From the NCBI RefSeq assembly GCF_947623445.1, contig NC_135244.1:15686860-15750859 (forward strand): 64,000 bases of DNA. The letters run 5' to 3'. Of the stretch, positions 1 to 9,916 are shown piece after piece. The notes beneath the pieces are model-generated. The model was not told the origin of the DNA. It was given only the letters and a program-made list of their open reading frames with translations, and searched no databases. How positions within the stretch are numbered: position 1 is the first letter of the stretch; each line of letters opens with the position of its first letter. The stretch is from Clavelina lepadiformis (taxonomy: Eukaryota > Chordata > Ascidiacea > Aplousobranchia > Clavelinidae). The position numbers and the translations under genes are program-made.

Positions 1-1130
1 AACACATGCGCCCAAAAGCGTTGGGAGAGAGTGAGACAAAGGCTAAAAGCCAATTGTAAATTGGAGTAGTTCTGTATAGGCCTAATTCTATTAAAGTTTT
101 TCGAAAAGCCGAGGTGTTTGCACTGCACTATGATTGACTGTTTTTGTAAATATTTGTATTTTTGCTGTATCAATAAATAAGCTTGCCTAGGCTAATTCCC
201 TACCGGTACCGTATAGGCCTAGACTAGCATATGGCAATGGGGTAGCCCTTCATTCGAGTAACAGTTGCGTGATCCAAAGCAAGTGATTGATACATATTTT
301 TTACACGAAATGAAATGTTATGAAACCTAATATAAACCATATCTAATATATACCATACCTTTCAAACATATTCGGATGTTCTACGAAAGTAATCATTAAT
401 TATCAGTAATGAATTAGATATTGCTAAATAAAACAAGTTTGTTTGGTCGCTGCCGGTAACCAATTTTGTGTTTTTGTATCACAGTTTTTGTATAATGCTG
501 GCCATAGGTCAAAAACCTGATGGTGAAAAATTCTTTAATATTTTTCTTTATTAATTGTAAAGAATGAAGATCTTTACAACCAATCTCAAAATCATTATCA
601 TGGTTTCTTAGGGATGGAAATAAATCATAGTTTTTAACTTTTTTATAAATTGATTCACACAGATTTTGACTGAAATGATCCTTGATGGAAATTTTAGGAT
701 TTAGTGAATTAAATCCACAAACAGCAGCTCAAAAGAACTTCTCTGCCTGTCTGACCCATAGATATCTTATAAAATACAAATTTTGTATTTTCCAAATACA
801 AATTATGTCACTACTAAGCGTTGTTAATTTGGTTCATTGTTCCGTCAAATAAATTGAAAACAATTGTTGAAAATTTGTTTGCGACTTTTCAATCACACGA
901 TTGTTGTTGATCTGTAATACGTAGAACAGGCTGCAGGCTAAGCTAGCAAGGTTTCAAATACTTATACAGATTTGTATAGAACAGCTGTTTTAGTAATGTT
1001 TTTGAGGCTTTGTGAATGTCAAACTTTAACAAGTGATTCTTACGTGTAGGTAGCAGTTTCAGTGTGGAATGCTCAATAAGGTTTTGTGGTTACTGGCTAG
1101 CTAAATTATTACTAAATAGTTTTTATCGAA
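1..1130. repeat. 5' part of transposon composite, unit A
   Basis: Non-coding stretch that recurs nearly unchanged at 13771-14899, so it belongs to the duplicated unit and not to unique host sequence. It leads into a hAT transposase remnant starting at 1131. Near 750 it holds the word CCCATAGATATCTTATAAA, which also occurs around 13597, 13704 and 14526 and looks like part of a dispersed element. I see no hAT terminal inverted repeat and no open gene here. The true left end of the composite lies about 170 bp beyond the window start, judged from copy B. Confidence 0.6.
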
Positions 1131-2468
1131 ATGAGTGCTTCAAAGAAACGAAAAATCGATAACGAACGCAGAGCATTCAAAAAAGAGTGGACAACCAAAT
1201 ATTTTGTACTGAGGTCGGATCAACCGTGATATGCCTTATATGCCAAAAAAGTGTTGCTGTATCAAAAGAATACAACATTCGCCGCCATTTTAACACCAAC
1301 CACCCTAACTACTTTAGCAGCCAGTCAACTCAACAACGAGAAGCTGCTGCGCAGAGATTAACAACCAATTTTCGGATTCAACAAAATACTCTTTTTCAGC
1401 AAAGTACCGTTCATAAGTCAATCACCCAGGCAAGCTTTTTACTGGCTTTTAAAATAGCAAAAGCAAGCAAGCCATTTTCCGATGGAGAGTTTATCAAGCA
1501 GTGCATGGTAGAGACAGCAGGTCTCTTGTGTCCAGATACAAAAAGTAAATACTGTATGAGCAAATTACTTTATCACGCAAAACAGTAACTAGCCGAGTAG
1601 AACGAATTGATGAGCACTTAGCCAGTGAGCTGAAAGGAAAAGCAGATTCATTTGTATTTTATTCGCTGGCGTTGGACGAAAGTAACGACGTAAACGACAC
1701 CGCCCAGCTTTTGATTTTTATCAGAGGGATTAATGACAGTTTTGAGATAACAGAAGAACTGTTGGCGATGGAATCGCTAAAGGGGAAAACACGAGGAGAG
1801 GACCTTTTTATCAAAATGTCTGGTTTGATTGACCGGCTGAAACTACCTTGGAACAAACTTGTGAATGTCACCACGGATGGATCGCCAAACCTGACGGAAA
1901 AAAACGTTGGGCTTCTAAAAAGGCTTCAAGATAAGGTGAAAGAGGAAAACCCTGAGATGGATATAACTTTTTTGCACTGCATCATCCATCAGGAGGTACT
2001 CTGTAAGTCTGTATTACAGCTTAATCATGTAGTGAAGACAGTGGTAAAACTGATCAACTTCATAAAAGGGAGAGGACTTTACCACCGACAGTTTCTAAAG
2101 TTTCTTGAGGAAATTGATACTGATCACCAGGACTTACTTTACCATTCTCACGTGCGCTGGTTAAGTTTAGGGAAAGCATGTAAACGCGTATGGGAACTTA
2201 AAGAGAGGCCATTAGCTTATTTTTGGAGGCAATCGATAAAGCTGATGATTTTCCTGAGCTGGAAGACGAAAATTGGCTTTGTGATTTTGCGTTTGCTGTT
2301 GACATACTAACGCACATGAATGAATTAAATGGGAAACTTCAAGGGAAAAACCTTTTCGCTCACGAAATGTATACAAATGTAAAAGCTTTCAAATGTAAAT
2401 TGAATTTATTTTCAGAGCAAATGCTTAACAATTCTTTTGTCCATTTTTCCACTCTATTGACAATAAAA
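1131..2468 (+). pseudogene. hAT transposase remnant A (BED finger, GTF2IRD2/ZBED-like), truncated
   Basis: Remains of a hAT-superfamily DNA transposase, which would cut and paste its element in the nucleus. The ATG at 1131 opens a Lys/Arg-rich N-terminus followed by a BED-type zinc finger (CLICQ, then H-x5-H in RRHFNTNH). Further on are the hAT catalytic landmarks: ALDES (first Asp), VTTDGSP (second Asp), HCIIHQEVLC, HVRWLS and the E-rich FLEAIDKADDFPELEDENW. At least three frameshifts break it: before 1235, near 1555 and near 2223. The C-terminal dimerisation region is missing because a MULE begins at 2469. The same lesions occur in copy B, so decay preceded the duplication. The family resembles the domesticated-looking GTF2IRD2/ZMYM/FAM200 hAT group of animals. 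Confidence 0.85.
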
Positions 2469-2474
2469 GGTACT

Positions 2475-2545
2475 ACGACAGTTTATCGAACGTTAATTAA
2501 TCGAACCGACAGTTTATCGAACGACTATTTATCGAACGACAAACT
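2475..2545. repeat. Subterminal array, 4 units of about 15 bp (MULE A left)
   Basis: Four tandem units ending in ATCGAA (variants GACAGTTTATCGAA, GTTAATTAATCGAA, CGACTATTTATCGAA). The corresponding array in copy B has about 14 units, so this array changed length after the duplication. Such subterminal motif arrays often serve as transposase binding sites in Mutator-like elements; that role is inference here. Confidence 0.8.
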
Positions 2546-2690
2546 TTGACAATAGCTTCAATTGAGAATTATGATATCGCACTGATGAATTATAGGTGTA
2601 ACATTTTAAGCCTCGGTGTCATTTTAAGTCTCGGATCTTAATTGCGTGTTTCTCAAACATTGAGACAATAAGCCATTATGATGTGCGTCT

Positions 2691-3577
2691 CAGAAGAAAC
2701 TGGATATACTGAACAACTGCGCTAATTGGTTTTGTGACGGTACATTTGATGTTGCCCCACTTGGATACCAGCTGTACACGATACACGCGCTGATCAATGA
2801 AAATCGCACGGTGCCACTCGTTTACACCGTAACAGAGAACAAATCGGAAACTGTGTACAATCGCATCTTTTCTTTATTGGAACAACAACGACCAGGAATA
2901 GCCCCAGAAACGGTAACAATAGACTTTGAAATGGCAGCATAAAAATAAAATGCTCTTTCTTCCAGCTTCCCTCGGGCAGAAATTCTCGGCTGCCTTTTTC
3001 ATTTTGGCCAATGTAGCTTCCGGAAAATTCAGGCCCTCTCTCTGCAGCGGTGGTTCACTGAAGATGCCGAGCACGCCCTCCGCATAAAATGCTTCCAGGC
3101 ACTGGCATTCGTTCCTCTGGCATTCGTACAACGGTTCGAGGACTTCCTGGCCACGTTCAATGATGACGATGAGCAGCACTTGTCTGAATACATTGACTAT
3201 TTCGAAACTACTTGGATTGGACGATTGCGTCGCAGGAATCGTCGTCAACCTCTATTTCCTATCCGGTGTTGGAATGTCTTCCACCGGGTTCAAGATGACC
3301 TTCCACGAACGAATAATAGTATTGAAGGATGACACAATGCGTTCAGCAAGCGTGTCTCAATATCCCATCCGACGCTTCGCAGACTCGTCAAAAAAATTAT
3401 TCAGGAACAAGGTTCCAACGAAATATTCATTGAGCAATTGAATGCTGGAATTGCTGGCCCACCTCGGAAGAAGCGCTACGACGCTGTCAACCAACGGCTG
3501 AAGAGCATAGTCGAAAATTATGACTCAACGAATATTGACATAAACAGTTATCTTCGAGCAATTGCACACAACTTGTA
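2691..3577 (+). pseudogene. MULE transposase remnant A
   Basis: Reading + strand from 2691 gives a Mutator-like transposase catalytic core. It has the first Asp in CDGTFDVAP, then QLYTIHAL, VPLVYTV and the second Asp in TIDFEMA. Further on come the remnant FHFGQC-type Cys/His block and the conserved RTNNSIEGWHN-like region, ending at a TAA at 3575-3577. It is dead: TAA codons follow the DFEMA motif near 2941, a TGA replaces the Trp of the SIEGW motif near 3330, and a small duplication of CATTCGT near 3110-3130 replaces sequence still present in copy B. The N-terminal zinc-finger part is absent. Activity in the nucleus is implied only for an ancestral intact element. Confidence 0.8.
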
Positions 3578-3717
3578 AATAAATGAATGCGATTGAAATG
3601 TTCACTTCGTCAGTTGTCGTTCTTTTAACAGTCGGTTCGATCATCTGTCGTTTCGATAAACTGTCTTTCGATTAACTGTCGTTCGATTAATTGTCGTTCG
3701 ATAAACTGTCGGTTGGT

Positions 3718-4279
3718 GAAATGATTGGAAAATAGTCTTCGTAAATTAAAAATGGGCAAACCAATTTGCAAAATACATGCGTGATTATACAAAAATACAA
3801 TAAATAATAAATGATTAATGATAATAAACTAAAAACAATAAATGATTCTACAAAAGTACGCATGAATCGCATAACGTCTTCATGAATTGCCCAAATATAC
3901 ATGGATCGTCAAATGTATAGATGATTTGCCAAAAGTGCATGATTCGCTAAATGTAGGCTACGTGATTCGGTAAATGCATGCATGACTCGCCAAATGTACA
4001 TGATTCGGTAAACGCATGCATGAATCGCCAAATGTATGTGATTCGGTAAATGCATGCGTGATTTGCCAAATGTACATGATTCGGTGAATGTACGTGACTT
4101 ATCGAATGTACATGATTCGATAAATGTACACATGATTTGCCTAAAGTACATGATTGATCAAATGTACATGGTTCGTTGTTCGAGTGCGCCAAGTGTGCAA
4201 AAATGTTTGTGACGTCATAAATTGTTTTTCTCTTGGCGGGAACCAAGAAGCAAAGGGATTTGACAGAAGACAAAGTTTG
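3718..4279. repeat. Left TIR arm of DDE element A
   Basis: Reverse-complement match to 6840-7396. The outer 200 bp are AT-rich unique sequence; the inner part, about 3890-4170, is an array of about 19-20 bp units built around TGATTCGGTAAATGCATGC and TGATTTGCCAAATGTACA. The inner boundary is a region with GACGTCATAAAT and CTTGGCGGGAACCAAGAAG. Open frames across the array (for example 3947-4273) are artefacts of the periodicity. Confidence 0.8.
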
Positions 4280-4300
4280 ATGCTAAATTGGTATACCTAT

Positions 4301-6346
4301 TTACAGCAAGACGTATTGTCTGAAGTGTAGAAAATTCACCTGATAATCAGTCATATAGTCACTCAAGTCTTCCTCTTTCAATAACTGCAGCAACCCTGCA
4401 ACATATAGTTTTCTAGGACTTCGATTGTTTTCCGTTCGCAGGGGATGATGATTCCACAAGGAAGTAAATTTGGCAAGGGCTTCATTTATGACGTCTTTGA
4501 AGCAGTAATGTAAACAAAACATATCAACTTCATTTTCCACATCTAACGTCCCATTAGTTTCCAATTTGTAGAACAGCCGGTGGAAGTTAATAGCCTGAAA
4601 AGACAAGTTGCATCAATATCAGAGTTGAAATATAAACTTACATTATAATGAGAATTACTACCTATCAATATTCATAATTGTGAAGATAGCGGCTTTCTGG
4701 AATATATAACACTGCAATAATATTAAACATGTAAAGGTACTACTAAAAAAACTGTACCACAGATTCAAAGACGTCTTTCCATAAGTGCTCAATGCGTGAA
4801 TTATACACACTTTTTCCAGTTATAAAGTTACCCCTTGACAGACCACGCAATGGATGTTGCAGCATATATCGTGCCACTTCATAATTTTCCATTCCTTTAT
4901 CGGATCTGACCTATACAAAATAAAAACCAAACATAAAGCAAGCCCATGTAGTTTGAAATGATTATTATGATTTTCCAAAAATATAATAACGTTCAATCTT
5001 ACTCGTGATTGAAGGCCATACGTTTGTACACCATTTTTGAAAAGCGTGACAACTCTTGCTGCCCTATTGTTGTCCTGGCAGCTGAGATAAACCACCAACC
5101 TTGAAAAGCCGTCAATGCAGCCATGTATAACAAAACGCCATCTACAAAAACAAAAAATTAGTTACAAATGCAGCTTCACAAGCAGTAACCAGATTAACTA
5201 TATTACACAATTTTTTTACAGAAACATTTCGTTCCAAATGTTTTATGTGTCTGTACCTTATCAACTTGTGGTGTGAGTCAATATGCCATAATGCGAGCGG
5301 TGATCTTACACTATACACACGTCGTTGTATACATATTACTTTTCGCCGTTCCACTCCAGTGGGATCAACTTTTTTCACAGATTTTCTTAAACGACCACGT
5401 TGCACACAAATACCTTGACTCTTTAAGGCCGCTTGTACGGCCTTATAACCTTCACGTTTAGAAAGGTATAGTGCTCCGATGAGAATAGAAATTAAGTACA
5501 CACAAGTAATAAACAATTACAATTTAAAGTACATAGCTACAGTGAAAACTTGTCAATTCAAGTTTTCAAATAACTTAAATGATAATAACAAATTCAAATA
5601 AGCTTAAATGCTGATAGCATTTAGAGAAAGCCGAACGATATTACCCTCCAGCCACAAAATTTTGGAGAAATGCAACAAATTTTACGAAGCTTGAACTGGC
5701 AACTGAAAACTTCATAACTCGAAGCAATTTAATCAGTTCTTACCAGAATTTGGAAAATGTTTAGTTAGGTTAAAAACTTTTTCATCCAACTCTTCATCAT
5801 CCAATGTGGTATATTTGTGTGAGACTGCTAAGCCAAATTCATTCATCCTATATTCGATAGTGCGTTTGCTGACATTTAATCTTGATGCAATTTCCCGGAT
5901 ATTAAAGTCTTGAGCTAGCAAACACAAACAAGCAAATTTAAATATTATTCAAGAAGCTACTTAACCCCATCAGTCGCTGAAGGTGGTTGATTTGGACCAA
6001 ATGTATAACGTTGACCTGTCTGGCATTTAATTTAATGACGTATTTATAAAGCACATTGAAAACATACTTTCCAATAGGGATGCCATACCAATTCTAATCA
6101 CAGAGTTCAAATACCTAATAGAAATTCAATTTGTTCTTTGGTAACAGGTAACCTTTTGCGTCCAGGTGTGGTTCTTGCAGCATCTACCTCTTGCACACTG
6201 CCACTGGAAACACCAAATAACCGGTTACTGATATTACAAATAGAAAACGTAACCGCGAAGACTAAAAAAATTACCAACATCTAGGCCTATACTGTAGCTT
6301 ATAAACCACGATAATTTATGTAGGCTTACCTCCCAATTGGTTCCAT
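4301..6346 (-). CDS. DDE integrase-like transposase, 7 exons, 351 aa (copy A)
   Basis: Joining exons 6346-6330, 6203-6115, 5914-5744, 5449-5257, 5141-5003, 4910-4758 and 4594-4301 gives one open frame of 351 codons plus stop. Every junction has GT..AG and the phases match. Residues about 35-60 form a helix-turn-helix ([19 protein letters not shown]). The core is an integrase fold with candidate catalytic acids in WHIDSHHK (D1), VRSDKGMEN (D2) and RIEHLWKD (E), plus the conserved [14 protein letters not shown] and DNNRAARVV blocks. It should act as the nuclear transposase of the element bounded by the TIRs. I know this core as an integrase-core family seen in fish and cnidarian genomes; the superfamily name is uncertain. 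The acceptor of exon 4 (ACGTGAAG) has a weak pyrimidine tract, so that junction is the least sure. Copy B is also open. Confidence 0.75.
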
Positions 6347-6839
6347 TTCTTAAAATTGTTTGTTTAAAACGTTGAACAGACTTTAACTTTAATCAACTCG
6401 TCTACAGAAAAATAAGTTACTGATAACGTGTTATAATTCAACTAGCCTATAGCACCGCCCTGCACTTCTTCAGTTGTTAATTCCTTTCCATTCAGTCCAG
6501 CAATTCGGGGTGCAAAAGTAGAATTAACCCCACCAACCTCATGTGCTGCTTAATAAAACGCTAAAAGGCGCTCTTGAAAGGCTAGCTTGCAGGATGTACC
6601 AGCCAACCACAGCACTGCAGTACCGGTATCAAATCATTAACATCCATACCGGTTCCCTCTCTGGCTCGGCTTAATAGTCACATTTCAAACAGAACATAAT
6701 CTAACGCGTTTAGTGTTGAAATAACTTCTTAAGAAACATTTTATTCTTCATAAGCCTACGCTTATTCCTGATCGCAAAGTATTTTGCACTGACGGTACGG
6801 AATAACTTTCCGCCTGCGTCCAAAGATAGGCAAGTCACA
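6347..6839. other. 5' region of transposase gene A
   Basis: Spacer between the transposase ATG (6346, - strand) and the right TIR. It should hold the promoter and 5' UTR of the transposase. It contains TACCGGTATC and TACCGGTTCC words near 6623 and 6647. No reading frame of interest. Copy B has a short deletion of AGGCGCTCTTGAA-type sequence near 20510. Confidence 0.4.
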
Positions 6840-7396
6840 AAACTTTGTCTTCTGTCAAATCCCTTTGCTTCTTGGTTCCCGCCAAGAGAAAAACGATTTA
6901 TAACGTCACAAACCTTTTGGCACACTTGGCGCACTCTAACAACGAACCATGTACATTTGATCAATCATGCACTTTTGGCAAATCATGTGTACATTTATCG
7001 AATCATGTACATTTGGCATATCATGTGTACATTTATCGAATCAAGTACATTTGGCAAATCATGTACATTTCTCAGATCATGCTTACATTCACCGAATCAT
7101 GTAGGCTACATTTGGCAAATCACGCATGCATTTACCGAATAAAATACATTTGGCGATTCATGCATGCATTTACCGAATCATGCACTTTTGGCAAATCATC
7201 CATACATTTGACGATCCATGTATATTTTGCAATTCATGAAGACGTTATGCGATTCATGCGTACTTTTGTAGAATCATTTATTGTTTTTAGGAATGATGTT
7301 GGTTCAGCAATTTGTGTATTTTTGTATAATCACGCACGTATTTTGCAAATTGGTTTGCCCATTTTTAATTTACGAAGACTATTTTTCAATCCTTTG
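6840..7396. repeat. Right TIR arm of DDE element A
   Basis: Reverse complement of 3718-4279, again an array of alternating about 19-20 bp units. Array length and unit order differ slightly from the left arm, so the arms evolve by unit gain and loss. Apparent proteins here (for example 6845-7408, rich in Cys, His and Ile) are periodicity artefacts. Confidence 0.8.
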
Positions 7397-9916
7397 GCCT
7401 TTTTATAATGCATGGTATAAGTTACATGATTAAAACAACGGACATTTGATTAACAAAACTGCAACCCGATTAAAGAAAACACCATTTGCCAACAAACAGT
7501 TTGCTTTACAGTTGTTATACCTGACTTAAAATGTCGTAGTTTGATTTAAAAAAATCAAGTTTATAAAACTGTCATGTAATTGTAAATATTGCAAAACCAT
7601 TTTGAAAATTGGCATATGGATCGTGCAACGGCAATCACAGAAAAGCCCGTTTGAATGCCGGTTTTGACGTTTGGCTTGCTGTTTCGTGATTGGAATCTAT
7701 CAAATTACGTTTGAAAAAACCCTCCAATCAAATTATGAAAACAAAAAAAAATTTGCAAAGTTGCGATACAATTTAACACTTTGCTATTTTTGCGGCGTTG
7801 GCGTTCCATACAGCGCTATTAACTCTCTTTTTCCTTTTTCCACAACCGTAAGCACAGCATTGAGTTCCCATTTTATCCATGTTTTATATAGATTACAAAA
7901 TTGACGAAGAAATCTCACAATTTAGTGTTGGATCTAAAAGCTTAAAAGCCCTATAAAGGCCCTATAAAAGCCCTTAAAAGCCCTACCCGCTTACATTGAG
8001 TTTTCAATTCGTTTGTCTTTAATGTTTCGTTTTCAGTGTGAACTGTAGCGGACTTAAAGCTGCGAAATAAATATTTTAATACAAAAATAATTGAACGAAA
8101 TATTTTAGGTAAAAAGAAAATTGACTATAAGTATACAAACAAAGTGCAGACGCCCCATGTCATAATGTGAGTGCATCGGTGGTGAGTACATCGATATATC
8201 ACGATGCTTGTCAGTTTTGCATGGAATCATTTAACTGCTGATGCAAGGATGTGTGCGAGAATCTTTGCAACAGTACAGCCATGTTGCTTTAAAATTGATA
8301 AAGGTCGAAAAAACTAACATTAGTTAATTAGCCTGTATAGTGTAAACATAGGACAGTGGACATGTTTCTGTTCAAATGCCAACTGAATATTTGATCATAA
8401 AGCTGAAAGTTTTCGCCACTGCTAAAATCACAGCATGGGTGTTGCAACGTTGCAGGAGGTGACGCAAATTGCAGCCAGCAAACCAGGCTCCAGTTCACTG
8501 TGTGGGCATACCATCTGCATGAGCGATCCTTCAATAAGCCAACTTTCACTATAAACTTTAGTCAATCGCTACTGTATTGCAAATAAAGATTTCAGTTTAG
8601 CGACTAAAGAATTTTAAGCAATCGAAAAGGTTTATGATTACATTTGCTGTTTTTTTTGTTTTCATGAAATATTTTTGATAAATTTCAGCGTTATTATTAA
8701 CTTTTTCTAGTTCATTAGCATGGCAGCAGCCGATACAAAAAATTTCAGCTTGTAAGTTACTTTTTAGTCTAATTTCTGGACACTTTTTAATCCATCGCAA
8801 TCAAAAGAAGATTATGAAGAAGCAGAAAGAATAATTCTGATTACTAATGATGCTTTTGACTTTTGATTTATTAGCAAAATGATGGAGTTTTAGTGACAGA
8901 TTTAAAGCATAGTATGAAAGATTACACTATGCAAGAAAGTATCTTGAGACGAATAGAGCAAAAATTACTGAATAAGTAGAAGTAAAAAAAAAAGTATAAA
9001 CAGGATTTTGAGGTTGCTCATGCACATTCCAAGGAAAAGATTTGTATTGACTGATGAGCGGGATCTTTTACCTTTAGCGGAAAAAGAAACAAGAAACAAG
9101 AAATAAGAACACGAAGGCAATTTTAAGAAATCGATGATATCATTGGGCAGTATAGGCACCATATGAGAGCAAAAATAAACATAGCGAAGTAGTAAGAACG
9201 TATGACAAAGATTTTGAGGAAAGAAAGTACAAAATTTAAGTATAAAATATTTCAAAAATGGTAATTCAATTAGAAATACTTGTCTTTAGAAATACTTGTA
9301 GTAAGCTCACAAAAGAATTTTCGCCTTTTGTTAAGATAATTCAACAGAATATTTATAGATCTAAACTTTTAAATTGTTTAATTACGGACAAATTGCCACA
9401 TAAAAAATTATTTCATTGCAAAATGTCAAAAAATCAATGCACTGTGTTTTCTATGGTCTAAGCTGGCAATGCAGCACAGCTTAAAACAAATGAGAATTGC
9501 TATTAAATCATACAAAGCAAGTAGCCTACTTTCATCAGTTGGTCCAATTTTGAAGGATGGCTCGTTAAAAATCTAAACTTCAATTTTTTAAAACACAATT
9601 CATAGGGCCACATACAGTTTTGCAAACTCAGCGGCCTAATTATTCGACTTTCAAACCGACATAAAATGTTTGATTTGGTCGAAGAGGAAATTTCTCATTT
9701 TAACTGTGAAAATAACACTCAATCAATAAATAGAGAAATAGCAAAAACACAATTTACTAAAGTATTAAAGGATCAGTATAAAAATATTAATGAGAAGCGT
9801 AACCATATATCTATTATTATTAAGCTTTCAGTTTTTATATGTTTTAAGGTTGGAATAAGTTTGCAAGTCTCGCCAAACCCAATGTTTTAGTTAGTATAGT
9901 GGTTGCTACATCTGCC
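7397..9916. other. Duplicated 5' flank of family gene copy 1
   Basis: Upstream flank shared with 21368-23873 (copy 2), 27514-29891 (copy 3) and, in reduced form, 45434-47035 (copy 4). It must contain the promoter and 5' UTR of the gene family. It includes a CCCTATAAAAG minisatellite at 7936-7985. Small open frames at 8965-9255, 9258-9461 and 9666-9890 are nearly identical in copy 3, but copy 2 breaks them and copy 4 lacks parts of the region, so I do not call them genes. Confidence 0.5.
7936..7985 (+). repeat. CCCTATAAAAG minisatellite, unit A
   Basis: Tandem 11-bp units CCCTATAAAAG with a variant CCCTTAAAAG. The CCCTATAAAAG-type units number two here (one with a point change), two at 21911-21954 and three at 27911-27966. 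Each unit contains TATAAAAG, which is a good TATA-box match, but the array lies almost 2 kb upstream of the start codon. Confidence 0.7.

Larger units (their letters stand above)
2469..3717 (+). mobile_element. MULE (Mutator-like) element A with repeat-array ends
   Basis: Element bounded on both sides by tandem arrays of a 15-16 bp unit reading about GACAGTTTATCGAAC on the left (2475-2545) and its reverse complement on the right (about 3610-3712). The left tip, GGTACTACGACAG, matches the tip of the MULE-related insertion at 48312-49393. The interior holds a decayed MULE transposase. It interrupts the hAT remnant on its left and directly abuts the next element on its right. No target-site duplication can be recognised, so one end was probably lost or overwritten. 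Confidence 0.7.
3718..7396 (-). mobile_element. DDE-integrase DNA transposon A with 560-bp repeat-array TIRs
   Basis: Element of about 3.7 kb whose ends are long inverted repeats: left arm about 3718-4279, right arm about 6840-7396. The outermost shared word is CAAATGATTGGAAAATAGTC. Each arm is mostly a tandem array of about 19-20 bp units alternating between a GATTCGGTAAATGCATG type and a GATTTGCCAAATGTACAT type. Between the arms lies a seven-exon transposase gene on the - strand. A second copy sits at 17651-21367. The superfamily is uncertain; the integrase-like DDE core makes an IS3EU-type or related integrase-derived group the first candidate. The target-site duplication is obscured because the left end abuts MULE A. 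Confidence 0.75.

Noticed and set aside
2874..3248. - strand open frame in the MULE (also 16804-17181)
   Set aside because: Shadow of the MULE transposase remnant, which reads on the + strand with clear motifs.
3890..4170. CRISPR-like pattern of regularly spaced repeats
   Set aside because: The units alternate without unique spacers, lie in inverted arms of a eukaryotic transposon, and no cas genes exist.
3909..4273. Cys/His/Ile-rich open frames across the TIR arrays (also 6845-7408, 17841-18205 and 20774-21261)
   Set aside because: They exist in two frames at once and on both arms; the repeat unit lacks stops by chance, so the frames are periodicity artefacts.
9258..9890. Two open frames upstream of copy 1 (9258-9461 and 9666-9890), identical at 29238-29865
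   Set aside because: Identity follows from the recent conversion tract; copy 2 has a stop in the second frame and copy 4 lacks part of the region.
9899..9916. Upstream GTG as start of copy 1 (and equivalents in copies 2-4)
   Set aside because: The ATG 18 bp downstream lies in a CCATGG context in all four copies.
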